Origin: Ariolimax columbianus
Lineage: Eukaryota > Mollusca > Gastropoda > Stylommatophora > Arionidae
Assembly: GCA_036924085.1 (NCBI GenBank)
Contig: JAVGWX010000007.1
Span: 105,170,428-105,234,427, forward strand
DNA length: 64,000 nt
Direction of reading: 5' to 3'
A program made the position numbers and the translations under genes. Shown here one piece after another: positions 1 to 10,667 of this stretch. How positions within the stretch are numbered: the first letter of the stretch is position 1; every line of letters begins with the position of its first letter. The notes under the pieces were generated by a model. It was not told the origin of the DNA. It made no database searches and worked only from the letters and a program-made list of their open reading frames with translations.

Positions 1-1
1 T

Positions 2-859
2 GCCAAAAAAACAGAGGTCATGTACCAACCAGCACCAGGCATGCCGTACACAACACCAGAGACTACAGTCAGCGGGCAGACGTTGAATGCCGTAGACAAA
101 TTCACATATCTGGGCAGCACGCTGTCGAGATCTGTCAGCCTAGACGATGAGGTGGCAAGCAGAATAGCAAAGGCCAGCACAGCCTTTGGTAGAATGCGCT
201 CGATGGTCTGGGCACGTCGTGGCATCAGCGTCAAGACCAAATTGAAAGTCTACCGTGCAACCATCATTCCAACCCTACTATACGCTTGCGAAAGCTGGAC
301 TGTATACTCTGGACATGCAAGGAGGTTAAACCACTTCCACACAGGTTGCCTGAGGCGAATATTCCACATCCGATGGCAAGATCGTGTCACTGACATCGAG
401 GTTCTCTCGAGGGCTAACATGCCCAGCATACATGCACTGCTAGAAAAAGCACGACTAGGATGGGCCGGACACCTCGTCCGTATGTCAGACGAGCGGCTCC
501 CAAAGAAGCTTCTCTACGGCGAGCTGAGAGACGGATGGCGCGAGAGAGGGCGCCCAAAGAAACGTTTTAAAGACGGTCTGAAGGACTCACTAAAAAGTTG
601 CCAGATAGACTTCGACACCTGGGAATGTCTTGCGAAAAACAGATCTGACTGGAGAAGTGCAGTCAATTCAGGTGTAGCTGCCGGTGAAGATGACCGTGTT
701 GTGAAAGCCCAGAACAGACGCGAGACGCGGAAATCCCGAGCAGCGGGAACACCATCCCCTTCTACAAACCTCGCGTGCCCGATATGTAGCAGATGTTTTC
801 GTGCTTGCATTGGCCTGTTCAGCCACATGCGCACCCACACCCAACAGGGAAATTTGTGA
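2..859 (+). pseudogene. LINE (family E) reverse-transcriptase C-terminal part with terminal C2H2 zinc finger
   Basis: This is the 3' end of a non-LTR retrotransposon open reading frame that starts before the window. The frame reads AKKTEVMYQPAPG from base 2, then FTYLGSTLS and LLYACESWTVY, which are typical of the region after the RT catalytic core (thumb and connection) in RTE-like elements widely found in invertebrate genomes. A basic C-terminal region with WAGHLVRM and RGRPKKRFKD follows. The protein ends in a classic C2H2 finger (C-x2-C-x12-H-x3-H, starting CPIC and ending HMRTH) and a TGA at 857-859. The reading frame is unbroken over the visible 285 codons, so this copy could be fairly young. 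It lies in the presumed intron upstream of the DCAF5-like exon. Clade assignment is by motif only. Confidence 0.8.
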
Positions 860-906
860 CAAGGATGATGTCGGCGGTCCTCATCGGCAACGATGGACAG
901 CTATTA

Positions 907-1497
907 TTATGTTAGGGAGTGAGCTATGTTGTATGTTAGGGAGTGAGCTATGTTGTTAGAGAGTGAGCTATGTTGTATGTTAGGGAGTGAGCTATGTTGT
1001 ATGTTAGGGAGTGCACTATGTTGTGTGTTAGGGAGTGAGTTATGTTGTATGTTAGGGAGTGAGCTATGTTGTACGTTAGGGAGTGAGCTATGTTGTACGT
1101 TAGGGAGTGAGCTGTGTTGTATGTTAGGGAGTGAGCTATGTTGTATGTTAGGGAGTGAGCTATGTTGTATGTTAGAGAATGAGCTATGTTGTATGTTAAT
1201 GAGTGAGCTATGTTGTATGTTAGAGAATGAGCTATGTTGTATGTTAGAGAATGAGCTATGTTGTATGTTAGGGAGTGAGCTATGTTGTATGTTAGGGAGT
1301 GAGCTATGTTGTATGTTAGGGAGTGAGCTATGTTGTATGTTAGGGAGTGAGCTATGTTGTATGCTAGGGAGTGCACTATGTTGTATGTTAGGGAGGGAGC
1401 TATGTTGTATGTTAGGGAGGGAGCTATGTTGTATGTCAGGGAGCTATGTTGTATTTTAGGGAGCTATTTTGTATGTCAGGGAGTTATGTTGTATTTT
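907..1497. repeat. 24-bp minisatellite, intronic
   Basis: There are about 24 copies of a 24-bp unit whose core is GTTAGGGAGTGAGCTATG. Variants carry GTTAGAGAATG or GTACGTTAGG, and the last units are shortened. The unit length is divisible by three and both strands lack stops, which creates long false reading frames. Each unit holds one TTAGGG, but this is not telomeric repeat. The array ends about 50 bp before the splice acceptor at 1544. Confidence 0.95.
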
Positions 1498-1520
1498 GAT
1501 TGATCACTCTCATTTACCCG

Positions 1521-1544
1521 AACATATTTTGTTGTCTCTTGCAG
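1521..1544 (+). other. 3' splice site (intron end) of DCAF5-like gene
   Basis: A pyrimidine-rich tract (ATTTTGTTGTCTCTTGCAG) ends in AG at 1544, directly before the codons where similarity to DCAF5 begins (MWSPYYIPGCTG). Reading phase 0 joins naturally to the KLWSP-like end of a WD40 repeat expected from the previous exon. The start of the branch region is a guess. Confidence 0.7.
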
Positions 1545-3743
1545 ATGTGGAGCCCATATTACATCCCAGGGTGCACTGGTAGTCTGGTTCATGGTCGTCG
1601 TTATGGTGATGATGAGGAGGCTGAACGCAACGCTTACAGCCATGAAGAATATATCCACATGGTCCTACAGGCAGGTAGCTTTCTGTCCCATGACTACACC
1701 AATGGAAGCACAGAAGAGGAGCCCTGCATGATTGCTTTCTTCGACAGCTTGATTCAGCGAGAGATAGAGCAGAACATCCAAGGGGAAGGCGATGAGGGAC
1801 AGGACAGTTCAGATGATAGCACTAGTTCTGTTGATGATGATGGTGGGAGCAGAGCTGTAGGGGCAGGAAATGGTCCTTCAAATCAGCAAAGATCTAATGG
1901 TGCGGAGGTCAGTCAGGTTGCTCGTAACACAAGAGACTCAACATCTGGCCCACTGGAAGAATCATCCAGGCCCGTGTACTTGGATATGGAATCTTCTTCA
2001 GGAAGCGAAGGTGAGGTGGATATCATACTGAGTGCCATGTACAGCAGGTATACGGCAGCCCGAGAGAGAGCAATGAGCTCTGGTTTCACGCCCAGTGGTA
2101 AGAAGATCTCCAGCGTAATCGCCAAGGGCAAGCAGAAGGACTGTCCACACAAGAGGATAGCTAGAGGGTCCAGAAAAGTGCAGGGAATACACAAGAACTT
2201 GCAGCACAGCAGTGGCCACTTCCTTCGGGAAGATACAGCCAATATGAATATTCTAGCAGATGTCATTGACAACTTTGTGGACAACCTGGTGGCCAGGGAG
2301 TCTGGCAACAGCCACACGCTGAGTGACACCAATGATGGACATCTGAGCACTGACTCTGCTAGCAACCTTAGGGACAGCTGGTCTACGCCGCTGGATGTTG
2401 CTCGGGACAGCTGGTCTACGCCGCTGGATGTTGCTCGGGACAGCTGGTCTACGCCACTGGATGTTGCTCGGGACAGCTGGTCTACGCCACTGGATGTTAC
2501 TCGGGAAACTATAACTCTCCACATGGACGGTTCTCCGTCCACCATGAGTCAACCATCTCTACAGGACTCGGCTGACTGCAGCGTTCACAACATGCCTGCT
2601 TCCCTGGAGCCTGGTGTGTACTTCATGCCAGAATTACAAGCTTTTGACCAGGAGTCTTTCAATGCTGCTGTCAGTCTGCAGCCACCAGCAGACCCTTCTT
2701 GGTCAGACAGACTCAGCAGGAGCGGCCACGATAGACTAGCCAGCAATCTGAGCCAGTCACTGCATGGGCAGCGCAATCTGACAAGTTTAGGATCTTCTTT
2801 GGAAGTTGTGCACTATGGAGCCAGTAACAGCAGTACGTTGAATGGCAGCTGCAATCTTAGCAGTGCTGCTTGTAATGGCGTCCTGCACAACTCTCCATGT
2901 TATACTGTCGGCAGTAATACATCCCTGAATGATTCTTCAGCCTTGCATACAGTCAGTGCAGGGCTACTAGACTCTGCCACCACTGGCAGAATTGGGCCGC
3001 AGACTACCGCTGAGCCTGACAGCAGCCATAGTCATCATAGGACTGACAGCAGACACAGTCATCATGGGACTGACAACAGCCACAGTCATCATGGGACTGA
3101 CAACAGCCACAGTCATCGTGATGCAGACAACAGCCACAGTCATCGTGATGCAGACAACAGCCACAGTCATCACAGGACTGACAACAGCCACAGTCATCGT
3201 GGGGCTGACAGCAGATACAGTCATCATGATGCAGACAACAGCCACAGTCATCATGGGGCTGACAACAGCCTCAGTCATCGTGGTGCAGACAACAGCCACA
3301 GGCATCGTGGGCCTGACAACAGCCTGAGTCATCGTGGGGCTGACAGCAGACACAGTCATTATGATGCAGACAACAGCCACGGTCATCGTGGGGCTGACAA
3401 CAACCACAGGCATCGTGGGGCTGACAACAACCACAGTCATCATGGGACTGACAACAGCCACAGTAATAAAAATTGCAGTCCAGCCCCTTTGTCATTGAGG
3501 GGGGACGACCATCTGACCAAACCTGACCCATTGGTGAAGAGAGCTTCCAGAAGATCCGAGACCTGGTCGTGCAACTCGTCGTCTGTGTCCCGTGGAAGTG
3601 ACTTTGGTCCAGGTCACATGACCACACCAGTAGACAGCCATACACCTGCTTCTGTGCAGTTCAATAAGGTGAAGGTGACAGGAAGGAAGTTTCGAGTTCG
3701 ACGGACACAGTCAAGGTCATCATCAAGTGAGGATGACAAATAA
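1545..3743 (+). CDS. DCAF5: DCAF5-like protein, last coding exon (C-terminal about 732 residues)
   Basis: The exon appears to encode the C-terminal part of a DDB1- and CUL4-associated factor 5 homologue, a WD40 substrate receptor of CRL4 ubiquitin ligases. The evidence is a conserved block just after the WD repeats: WSPYYIPGCTG, then HEEYIHMVL, LSHDYTNGSTEE and MIAFFDSLIQREIE, which I recognise from vertebrate DCAF5. The remainder is Ser/Asp-rich and probably disordered, as in DCAF5, and ends RSSSSEDDK before a TAA. The WD40 domain itself must lie upstream of the window. Two tandem peptide expansions are present: four 11-residue DSWSTPLDVAR units and a long His/Asp repeat of about nine residues. 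The frame stays open through both. The exon start is set by the splice acceptor at 1544; the upstream in-frame ATG at 1500 is intronic. The assignment is from memory of the family, not from an alignment. Confidence 0.75.
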   Translation: MWSPYYIPGCTGSLVHGRRYGDDEEAERNAYSHEEYIHMVLQAGSFLSHDYTNGSTEEEPCMIAFFDSLIQREIEQNIQGEGDEGQDSSDDSTSSVDDDGGSRAVGAGNGPSNQQRSNGAEVSQVARNTRDSTSGPLEESSRPVYLDMESSSGSEGEVDIILSAMYSRYTAARERAMSSGFTPSGKKISSVIAKGKQKDCPHKRIARGSRKVQGIHKNLQHSSGHFLREDTANMNILADVIDNFVDNLVARESGNSHTLSDTNDGHLSTDSASNLRDSWSTPLDVARDSWSTPLDVARDSWSTPLDVARDSWSTPLDVTRETITLHMDGSPSTMSQPSLQDSADCSVHNMPASLEPGVYFMPELQAFDQESFNAAVSLQPPADPSWSDRLSRSGHDRLASNLSQSLHGQRNLTSLGSSLEVVHYGASNSSTLNGSCNLSSAACNGVLHNSPCYTVGSNTSLNDSSALHTVSAGLLDSATTGRIGPQTTAEPDSSHSHHRTDSRHSHHGTDNSHSHHGTDNSHSHRDADNSHSHRDADNSHSHHRTDNSHSHRGADSRYSHHDADNSHSHHGADNSLSHRGADNSHRHRGPDNSLSHRGADSRHSHYDADNSHGHRGADNNHRHRGADNNHSHHGTDNSHSNKNCSPAPLSLRGDDHLTKPDPLVKRASRRSETWSCNSSSVSRGSDFGPGHMTTPVDSHTPASVQFNKVKVTGRKFRVRRTQSRSSSSEDDK
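2373..2504 (+). repeat. 33-bp in-frame coding repeat, 4 copies
   Basis: Four nearly identical 33-bp units start GACAGCTGGTCTACGCC and encode the 11-residue peptide DSWSTPLDVAR (the last is DVTR). Differences are mostly silent (CCGCTG/CCACTG). The unit is frame-preserving within the DCAF5-like exon. Confidence 0.95.
3019..3470 (+). repeat. 27-bp in-frame His-rich coding repeat
   Basis: About 16 copies of a 27-bp unit (core GACAACAGCCACAGTCATC) encode nine-residue motifs such as DNSHSHRDA, DNSHSHHGT and DSRHSHHGT. The array gives the DCAF5-like tail a histidine-rich, possibly metal-binding or merely disordered segment. It keeps the reading frame through all copies. Confidence 0.95.
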
Positions 3744-3774
3744 GGACAGTCATACTTTGATTATGTTCTGTCGA

Positions 3775-4310
3775 TGGTGTGAGGTTAAACGTGTGAGGTT
3801 AAATATGTGAGATAAACACGGGAGGTTAAACATGTGATAGGTCAACCGTGTGAGATAAACATGTGAGGTTAAATGTGTGAGATAAATATGTGTGAGGTTA
3901 AATGTGTGAGAGGTCAAACATGTGTGAGGTCAAACGTGTGAGATAAACTATGTGAGGATAAACATGTGTGAGATAAACATGTAAGGTTAAACGTGTGAGA
4001 TAAACGTGAGGTTAAATGTGTGAGATAAACATGTGAGGTTAAACATGTGAGATAAACATGTTAAATGTGTCAGAGGTTAAATGTGCCAGAGGTTAAATGT
4101 GTGTGAGGTTAAACATGTCAGGTTAAACGTGTGGTAGGGTAAATGTGTCAAAGGTTAAACGTGTCAGAAGTCAATGTGTCAGAGGTAAACGTGTGTGAGG
4201 TTAAACGTGTCAGAGGTTGAACGTGTGTGAGGTTAAATGTGTCAGAGGTTAAACGTATGTGAGGTTAAACGCATGAGGTTTGTGTTGTGTGAGAGGTTTG
4301 TGTTGTGTGA
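3775..4310. repeat. Degenerate GTGTGAGGTTAAA-type minisatellite
   Basis: This is an irregular array of short units alternating GTGTGAGGTTAAAC and GTGAGATAAACATG, with CAGAGGTTAAAC variants towards the end. It lies directly after the stop codon of the DCAF5-like exon, so it is probably 3' UTR. Confidence 0.85.
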
Positions 4311-5252
4311 GGGTCATATGGATCCCAAACGAAGGGGTCATTGAATGTTAAGTGATGAACAATGACTAACCCGAGAGTTCCAAGAAAGTCCAGCCTTGTT
4401 CCTGTCACGTTTCATTGTCTGAAATCAGGTCAAGGGAAGGTTGGCTAGGTGATGGACAGAATTTACTCTCTTTTATTAGACTCTCATCGTGTCCAGTTTA
4501 TTACCGTTGTTCTAAATGATGCACACATGAACCTCACATGTCAGACTTGGAAATTATTCCAAGACTTCTAGCTGAAATTGTGGGTAGGGTTTTGTTTTTG
4601 TGAGTGTCCAGAAGGATGGTCTGGAAGATAACAAAACCAGAGATGCTCAGATCACAATAGGGCCATCACACATTGTAGCTGTGTAATCCAGAAATTGGGC
4701 TCTGGGATGTTAGTGGTCAGGTCCTGCCAATTGTCTACGCAGCAGGAAAATTTAGGATCATGTGATTAGCTCTCATTAGCAGCCATGGAAGGAGGGTGGA
4801 GCTTAGGAGGCAGATAAAAAGTGATGTTTCAGAGATTGAAGATCAGATTTGGTAGGAGGCAGACCCAAAGTGCTTGTAGAGTTCATTGCATCAACTCTAT
4901 GAGTGGTCATTTGGGAAGATTGACAAAACATCAGTGAAGCTAGCCAACACTGATTGACTCCAGTAAGTATCTGTTAAACGTCAGTTTGTCTCGAGGTGGT
5001 TGAAGCCTAATGGGGATTTATGTCAAAAGAGTGTGTAAAACAGTAGCCTCTGTACCATATATAAGGTAAGTGAGAAACACTTGTTAGGAAAGATAGAAAC
5101 ACTTGTCAGAAAAGAGTGTATAAATCACTAGTGTCAGTGTCCTGAGTTGTCTGGCAAAAAGGTGTAGGTAAAACACCAGGGATCGGATCCATATGGTACG
5201 AATATAAGAAGATTTGTATTCTACAGCAAAACCTGAGTGAATGAAACTGCCA
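4311..5252. other. Unique sequence, probable 3' UTR or downstream DNA of the DCAF5-like gene
   Basis: I see no open reading frame of note, RNA gene or element end. Short similar phrases (GAGAAACACTTGT, GTGTGTAAAACA) near 5030-5170 hint at decayed duplication. A polyadenylation signal is not evident before 6166. Confidence 0.4.
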
Positions 5253-5766
5253 GATCATCAGAAGTCAGATACGTTACAAGTGACAAGATCATCAGATGTC
5301 AGATACGTTACAAGTAACAAGATCATCAGATGTCAGATACGTTACAAGTAACAAGATCATCAGATGTCAGATACGTTACAAGTAACAAGATCATCAGATG
5401 TCAGATACGTTACAAGTAACAAGATCATCAGATATCAGATACGTTACAAGTAACTAGAACATCAGATGTCAGATACGTTACAAGTAACAAGAACATCAGA
5501 TGTCAGATACGTTACAAGTAACAAGATCATCAGAAGTCAGATACGTTACAAGTAACAAGCACATCAGATGTCAGATACGTTACAAGTAACAAGATCATCA
5601 GATGTCAGATACGTTACAAGTAACAAGATCATCAGATATCAGATACGTTACAAGTAACTAGAACATCAGATGTCAGATACGTTACAAGTAACAAGAACAT
5701 CAGATGTCAGATACGTTACAAGTAACAAGCACATCAGAAGTCAGATACGTTACAAGTGACAAGAAC
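5253..5766. repeat. 34-bp minisatellite
   Basis: There are about 15 copies of a 34-bp unit with core CAGATACGTTACAAGTAACA preceded by ATCATCAGATGT. Variants (GAACATC, GCACATC, AGAAGTC, AGATATC) recur in the same order, suggesting block duplication inside the array. Confidence 0.95.
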
Positions 5767-5889
5767 TTAGTTAGCAAGTCAATGATGTTGTTAGGGAGAA
5801 AAAATCAGTTAGAATTGATCCAGATATTGTAAACCTGGGTATAGATTTCAGCAGAGGTGACATCATGCTAAACACAAACAACCTCTGGT

Positions 5890-6152
5890 ATTGTATTGGT
5901 GTGACCACCTCTGGAGAATTGAGTTATGATAGCCTAATATTGTATTGATGTGACCACCTCTGGAGAATTGAGTTATGATAGCCTGGCATTGTATTGATGT
6001 GACCATATCTGGAGAATTGAGTTATGATAGCCTGGCATTGTATTGATGTGACCATATCTGGAGAATTGAGTTATGATAGCCTGGCATTGTATTGATGTGA
6101 CCATATCTTGAGAATTGAGTTATGATAGCCTGGCATTGTATTGATGTGACCA
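5890..6152. repeat. 49-bp minisatellite, about 5 copies
   Basis: The unit contains TGTATTGATGTGACCA and GAATTGAGTTATGATAGCC. The first two copies read CCACCTCTGG, the later ones CCATATCTGG. Spacing between copies is 49 bp. Confidence 0.92.
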
Positions 6153-6165
6153 TATCAAGTTATGC

Positions 6166-6374
6166 AATAAAAATTCATTCATTGTTTTTAAATTGTGAAG
6201 AAATAGTTTTTGAGTTTAACTCTGGAGACACGATGGGGGTTGTTCTTGTTGGATCCCACGATGGGGGTTGTTCTTGTTGGATCCCACGATGGGGGTTGTT
6301 CTTGTTGGATCCCACGATGGGGGTTGTTCTTGTTGGATCCTGCTAGAGGAACAATCACATCATCTCTGAATAAA
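6166..6374 (+). terminator. Candidate polyadenylation signals (AATAAA at 6166 and 6369)
   Basis: Two AATAAA hexamers, each followed by a T-rich stretch (TGTTTTTAAATTGTG; TTTCTTTAGTTTTTGTTGG), are the best candidates for the 3' end of the DCAF5-like transcript, which would then have a 2.4-2.6 kb 3' UTR. The 28-bp repeat lies between them. No transcript evidence is available. Confidence 0.3.
6232..6343. repeat. 28-bp repeat, 4 copies
   Basis: Four perfect copies of a 28-bp unit start GATGGGGGTTGTTCTTGTTG and end GGATCCCAC. Confidence 0.95.
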
Positions 6375-6553
6375 AATGTATTTCTTTAGTTTTTGTTGGG
6401 CTAATTTGGATTTTAACATTGCCAAAAATGAACTAGAATGATTTTACTTTATTTCTTACTGCTAGATCTGTTTTCTAAAGAGTTTTTTTACAAAAACAAA
6501 ATTCAAAAACATGTTGACGAGTGTTGTGAAATTGACTGCTTTTCTTGTTTATA

Positions 6554-6757
6554 ATGGAAGGTAGGCGTGGCCCATCTAGGGATTTGCCACTTAAAAGGCT
6601 GTTTACTGAGCAACAAGTTTGAGAAATAGTTGATGTTGAAGAATCAGGTAGTGATTCTAATTTGTCTGATGCTGATGAATCCTATGGGCCTAGCACAGTA
6701 GCTATAATAGCGGTGATGATAAGTGATCAGAACAAGAGGCAGCATCATGTAGTCTAA
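6554..6757 (+). pseudogene. Possible transposase N-terminus (piggyBac-like style), broken
   Basis: A short frame begins MEGRRGPSRD, has an internal TGA, and continues with the acidic serine-rich stretch EESGSDSNLSDADESYGPS before a TAA. An acidic Ser/Asp-rich N-terminus is common in piggyBac-like transposases, but no catalytic region is present. It could equally be a chance frame. No function is assigned. Confidence 0.2.
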
Positions 6758-7084
6758 CATTTCAATGTGCGGGGGAAACTCATCTACCAAAGGCATATAT
6801 GGATAGAAATTGTCAAACTAAACATTTGGAATACTTCTGACCTCTGAATGCTTGTACCACTTGGCCTGGAATACAATTTTGGGGAGTCAAGTTTTCATTT
6901 CTTCTTGTTTTCTTGACTCACTCTTTGCCTCATACATAATCCTACAATATGGTGTCCTACTAACAACTTGTTCTTCTTGTGCAATCATGTCACCATCATT
7001 TGATATCATAGGTTCTCAACTCTCACAATCCTGGTAATTCAATCATCAGGCACGTGTAGCAGATGCCAGGTAGGCAAATGTTGA
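6758..7084. other. Unique AT-rich sequence, no gene seen
   Basis: I see no domain, RNA gene or element end. The 61-codon plus-strand frame at 6852-7037 has no recognisable features. Confidence 0.4.
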
Positions 7085-7650
7085 GTAAACTCATTTCATT
7101 CTTGTCTTGTTGGGTCCAGTAAACTCTTGTCTTGTTGGGTCCAGTAAACTCTTGTCTTGTTGGGTCCACTAAACTCATTTTACTCTTGTCTTGTTGGGTC
7201 CACTAAACTCATTTTACTCTTGTCTTGTTGGGTCCACTAAACTCATTTTACTCTTGTCTTGTTGGGTCCACTAAACTCATTTCACTCTTGTCTTGTTGGG
7301 TCCACTAAACTCATTTTACTCTTGTCTTGTTGGGTCCACTAAACTCATTTTACTCTTGTCTTGTTGGGTCCACTAAACTCATTTCACTCTTGTCTTGTTG
7401 GGTCCACTAAACTCATTTTACTCTTGTCTTGTTGGGTCCACTAAACTCATTTTACTCTTGTCTTGTTGGGTCCACTAAACTCATTTTACTCTTGTCTTGT
7501 TGGGTCCACTAAACTCATTTTACTCTTGTCTTGTTGGGTCCACTAAACTCATTTTACTCTTGTCTTGTTGGGTCCACTAAACTCATTTTACTCTTGTCTT
7601 GTTGGGTCCACTAAACTCATTTTACTCTTGTCTTGTTGGGGCCAGTAAAC
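7085..7650. repeat. 34-bp minisatellite
   Basis: There are about 16 copies with core CTCTTGTCTTGTTGGGTCCA followed by CTAAACTCATTTTA. The first three copies are about 25 bp (lacking CATTTTA), so the array starts with short units. Confidence 0.95.
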
Positions 7651-7697
7651 TCATGTCACTCTTGCCAGTCAGAAGGGTGTGTGTGTGTGTGTAGCCA

Positions 7698-9900
7698 CTT
7701 CTACTCTCTCATCTACTTTCTGTCCTACAACTACCACTCTTCTACTTTCTCTCTCATCTACTTTCTGTCCTACAACTACCACTCTTCTACTCTCTCATCT
7801 ACTTTCTGTCCTACAACTACCACTCTTCTACTCTCTCTCTCATCTACTTTCTGTCCTACAACTACCACTCTTCTACTCTCTCATCTACTTTCTGTCCTAC
7901 AACTACCACTCTTCTACTTTCTCTCTCATCTACTTTCTGTCCTACAACTACCACTCTTCTACTTTCTCATCTACTTTCTGTCCCACAACAATCACTCTTC
8001 TACTCTCTCATCTACTTTCTGTCCTACAACAATCACTCTTCTACTCTCTCATCTACTTTCTGTCCTACAACAATCACTCTTCTACTCTCTCATCTACTTT
8101 CTGTCCTACAACAATCACTCTTCTACTCTCTCATCTACTTTCTGTCCTACAACTACCACTCTTCTACTCTCTCTCTCATCTACTTTCTGTCCTACAACAA
8201 TCACTCTTCTACTCTCTCTCTCATCTACTTTCTGTCCTACAACAATCACTCTTCTACTCTCTCTCTCTCTCTCATCTACTTTCTGTCCTACAACTACCAC
8301 TCTTCTACTCTCTCTCTCATCTACTTTCTGTCCTACAACTATCACTCTTCTACTCTCTCATCTACTTTCTGTCCTACAACTACCACTTTTCTACTCTCTC
8401 TCTCTCTCATCTACTTTCTGTCCTACAACTACCACTCTTCTACTTTCTCATCTACTTTCTGTCCTTCAACAATCACTCTTCTACTCTCTCTCTCATCTAC
8501 TTTCTGTCCTACAACTATCACTCTTCTACTCTCTCATCTACTTTCTGTCCTTCAACAATCACTCTTCTACTCTCTCTCTCTCTCATCTACTTTCTGTCCT
8601 ACAACTACCACTCTTCTACTTTCTCATCTACTTTCTGTCCTACAACAATCACTCTTCTACTTTCTCATCTACTTTCTGTCCTACAACTACCACTCTTCTA
8701 CTTTCTCATCTACTTTCTGTCCTACAACTACCACTCTTCTACTTTCTCATCTACTTTCTGTCCTACAACAATCACTCTTCTACTCTCTCTCTCATCTACT
8801 TTCTGTCCTACAACTACCACTCTTCTACTCTCTCATCTACTTTCTGTCCTACAACAATCACTCTTCTACTCTCTCTCTCATCTACTTTCTGTCCTACAAC
8901 TACCACTCTTCTACTTTCTCATCTACTTTCCTACAACTATCACTCTTCTACTCTCTCTCTCATCTACTTTCTGTCCTACAACTACCACTCTTCTACTCTC
9001 TCATCTACTTTCTGTCCTACAACAATCACTCTTCTACTCTCTCATCTACTTTCTGTCCTACAACAATCACTCTTCTACTCTCTCTCTCATCTACTTTCTG
9101 TCCTACAACTACCACTCTTCTACTCTCTCTCTCATCTACTTTCTGTCCTACAACAATCACTCTTCTACTCTCTCATCTACTTTCTGTCCTACAACAATCA
9201 CTCTTCTACTCTCTCTCTCATCTACTTTCTGTCCTACAACTACCACTCTTCTACTCTCTCTCTCATCTACTTTCTGTCCTACAACTACCACTCTTCTACT
9301 CTCTCTCTCTTTCTCATCTACTTTCTGTCCTACAACAATCACTCTTCTACTCTCTCTCTCTCTCTCATCTACTTTCTGTCCTACAACTACCACTCTTCTA
9401 CTCTCTCTCTCATCTACTTTCTGTCCTACAACAATCACTCTTCTACTCTCTCTCATCTACTTTCTGTCCTACAACAATCACTCTTCTACTTTCTCTCTCA
9501 TCTACTTTCTGTCCTACAACTACCACTCTTCTACTCTCTCTCTCATCTACTTTCTGTCCTACAACTACCACTCTTCTACTCTCTCTCTCATCTACTTTCT
9601 GTCCTACAACAATCACTCTTCTACTCTCTCATCTACTTTCTGTCCTACAACTACCACTTTTCTACTCTTTCTCTCTCTCATCTACTTTCTGTCCTACAAC
9701 AATCACTCTTCTACTCTCTCTCTCATCTACTTTCTGTCCTACAACTATCACTCTTCTACACACTCTCTCTCTCATCTACTTTCTGTCCTACAACTATCAC
9801 TCTTCTACTCTCTCTCATCTACTTTCTGTCCTACAACAATCACTCTTCTACTCTCTCTCTCTCATCTACTTTCTGTCCTACAACAATCACTCTTCTACGC
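7698..9900. repeat. 41-bp minisatellite with variable (CT)n spacer, 2.2 kb
   Basis: About 50 units share CATCTACTTTCTGTCCTACA followed by ACTACCACTCTTCTACT or ACAATCACTCTTCTACT. Units are separated by a (CT)n run of variable length, so the period shifts between about 41 and 51 bp. One unit near 8930 lacks CTGT. The plus strand is almost pure pyrimidine plus A and has no stops in two frames, giving two spurious frames of over 740 codons. Confidence 0.97.
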
Positions 9901-9989
9901 ACAACTCTAATGAGAACACTCTAACAGTTATTGGAACTGCAACAATAACAAATGAATGTTTATTTGACAAAGACCAGATCAATCGTGTA

Positions 9990-10667
9990 CATCTATGGGT
10001 TTGTGCGAGTAGCACAGGTCTTTCTCTTGTACCAAATTAACCACATGGTTTCACTTAGGTCAGTCCTAGCACAGGTCTTTCTCTTGTACCAAATTAACCA
10101 CATGGTTTCACTTAGGTCAGTCCTATCACAGGTCTGTCTCTTGTACCAAATTAACCACCTGGTTTCACTTAAGTCAGTCCTAGTACGGGTCTTTCTCTTG
10201 TACCAAATTAACCACATGGTTTCACTTAGGTTAGTCCTAGCACAGGTCTGTCTCTTGTACCAAATTAACCACCTGGTTTCACTTAAGTCAGTCCTAGTAC
10301 GGGTCTTTCTCTTGTAATAAATTAACCACATGGTTTCACTTAGGTCCAAGCACATGTCTTTCTCTTGTATCAAATTAACCACATGGTTTCACTTAGGTCA
10401 GTCCTAGTACGGGTCTTTCTCTTGTATCAAATTAACCACATGGTTTCACTTAGGTCAGTCCTAGCACAGGTCTGTGTCTTGTACCAAATTAACCACATGG
10501 TTTCACTTAGGTCAGTCCTAGCACAGGTCTGTCTCTTGTAACAAATTAACCACCTGGTTTCACTTAGGTCAGTCCTAGCACAGGTCTGTCTCTTGTAACA
10601 AATTAACCACCTGGTTTCAATCACAGGTCAGTCCTAGCATAGGTCTTTCTCTTGTACCAAATTAACC
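9990..10667. repeat. 57-bp minisatellite, left part
   Basis: About 12 copies of a 57-bp unit contain TCACTTAGGTCAGTCCTAGC and CTCTTGTACCAAATTAACCA. Subtypes are CACATGG/CACCTGG and GCACAGG/GTACGGG. The array is interrupted at 10667 by a LINE fragment and resumes at 12468. Confidence 0.95.

Noticed and set aside
948..1459. Frames of 142 and 169 codons on opposite strands
   Set aside because: Both are products of a 24-bp repeat lying in an intron.
1913..3461. Minus-strand frames of 99-210 codons opposite the DCAF5-like exon
   Set aside because: They are shadows of in-frame coding repeats (33 and 27 bp) and contain no independent motifs.
5253..5766. Regular direct repeats resembling a CRISPR array
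   Set aside because: The repeats are contiguous, with no unique spacers, and the context is eukaryotic. The same holds for all other arrays.
7633..9924. Overlapping plus-strand frames of more than 740 codons (FCPTTTTLLLS, LLSVLQLPLFY repeats)
   Set aside because: They are translations of the CT-rich minisatellite in alternative frames. The variable CT spacer would shift any frame, and no unique protein sequence flanks them.
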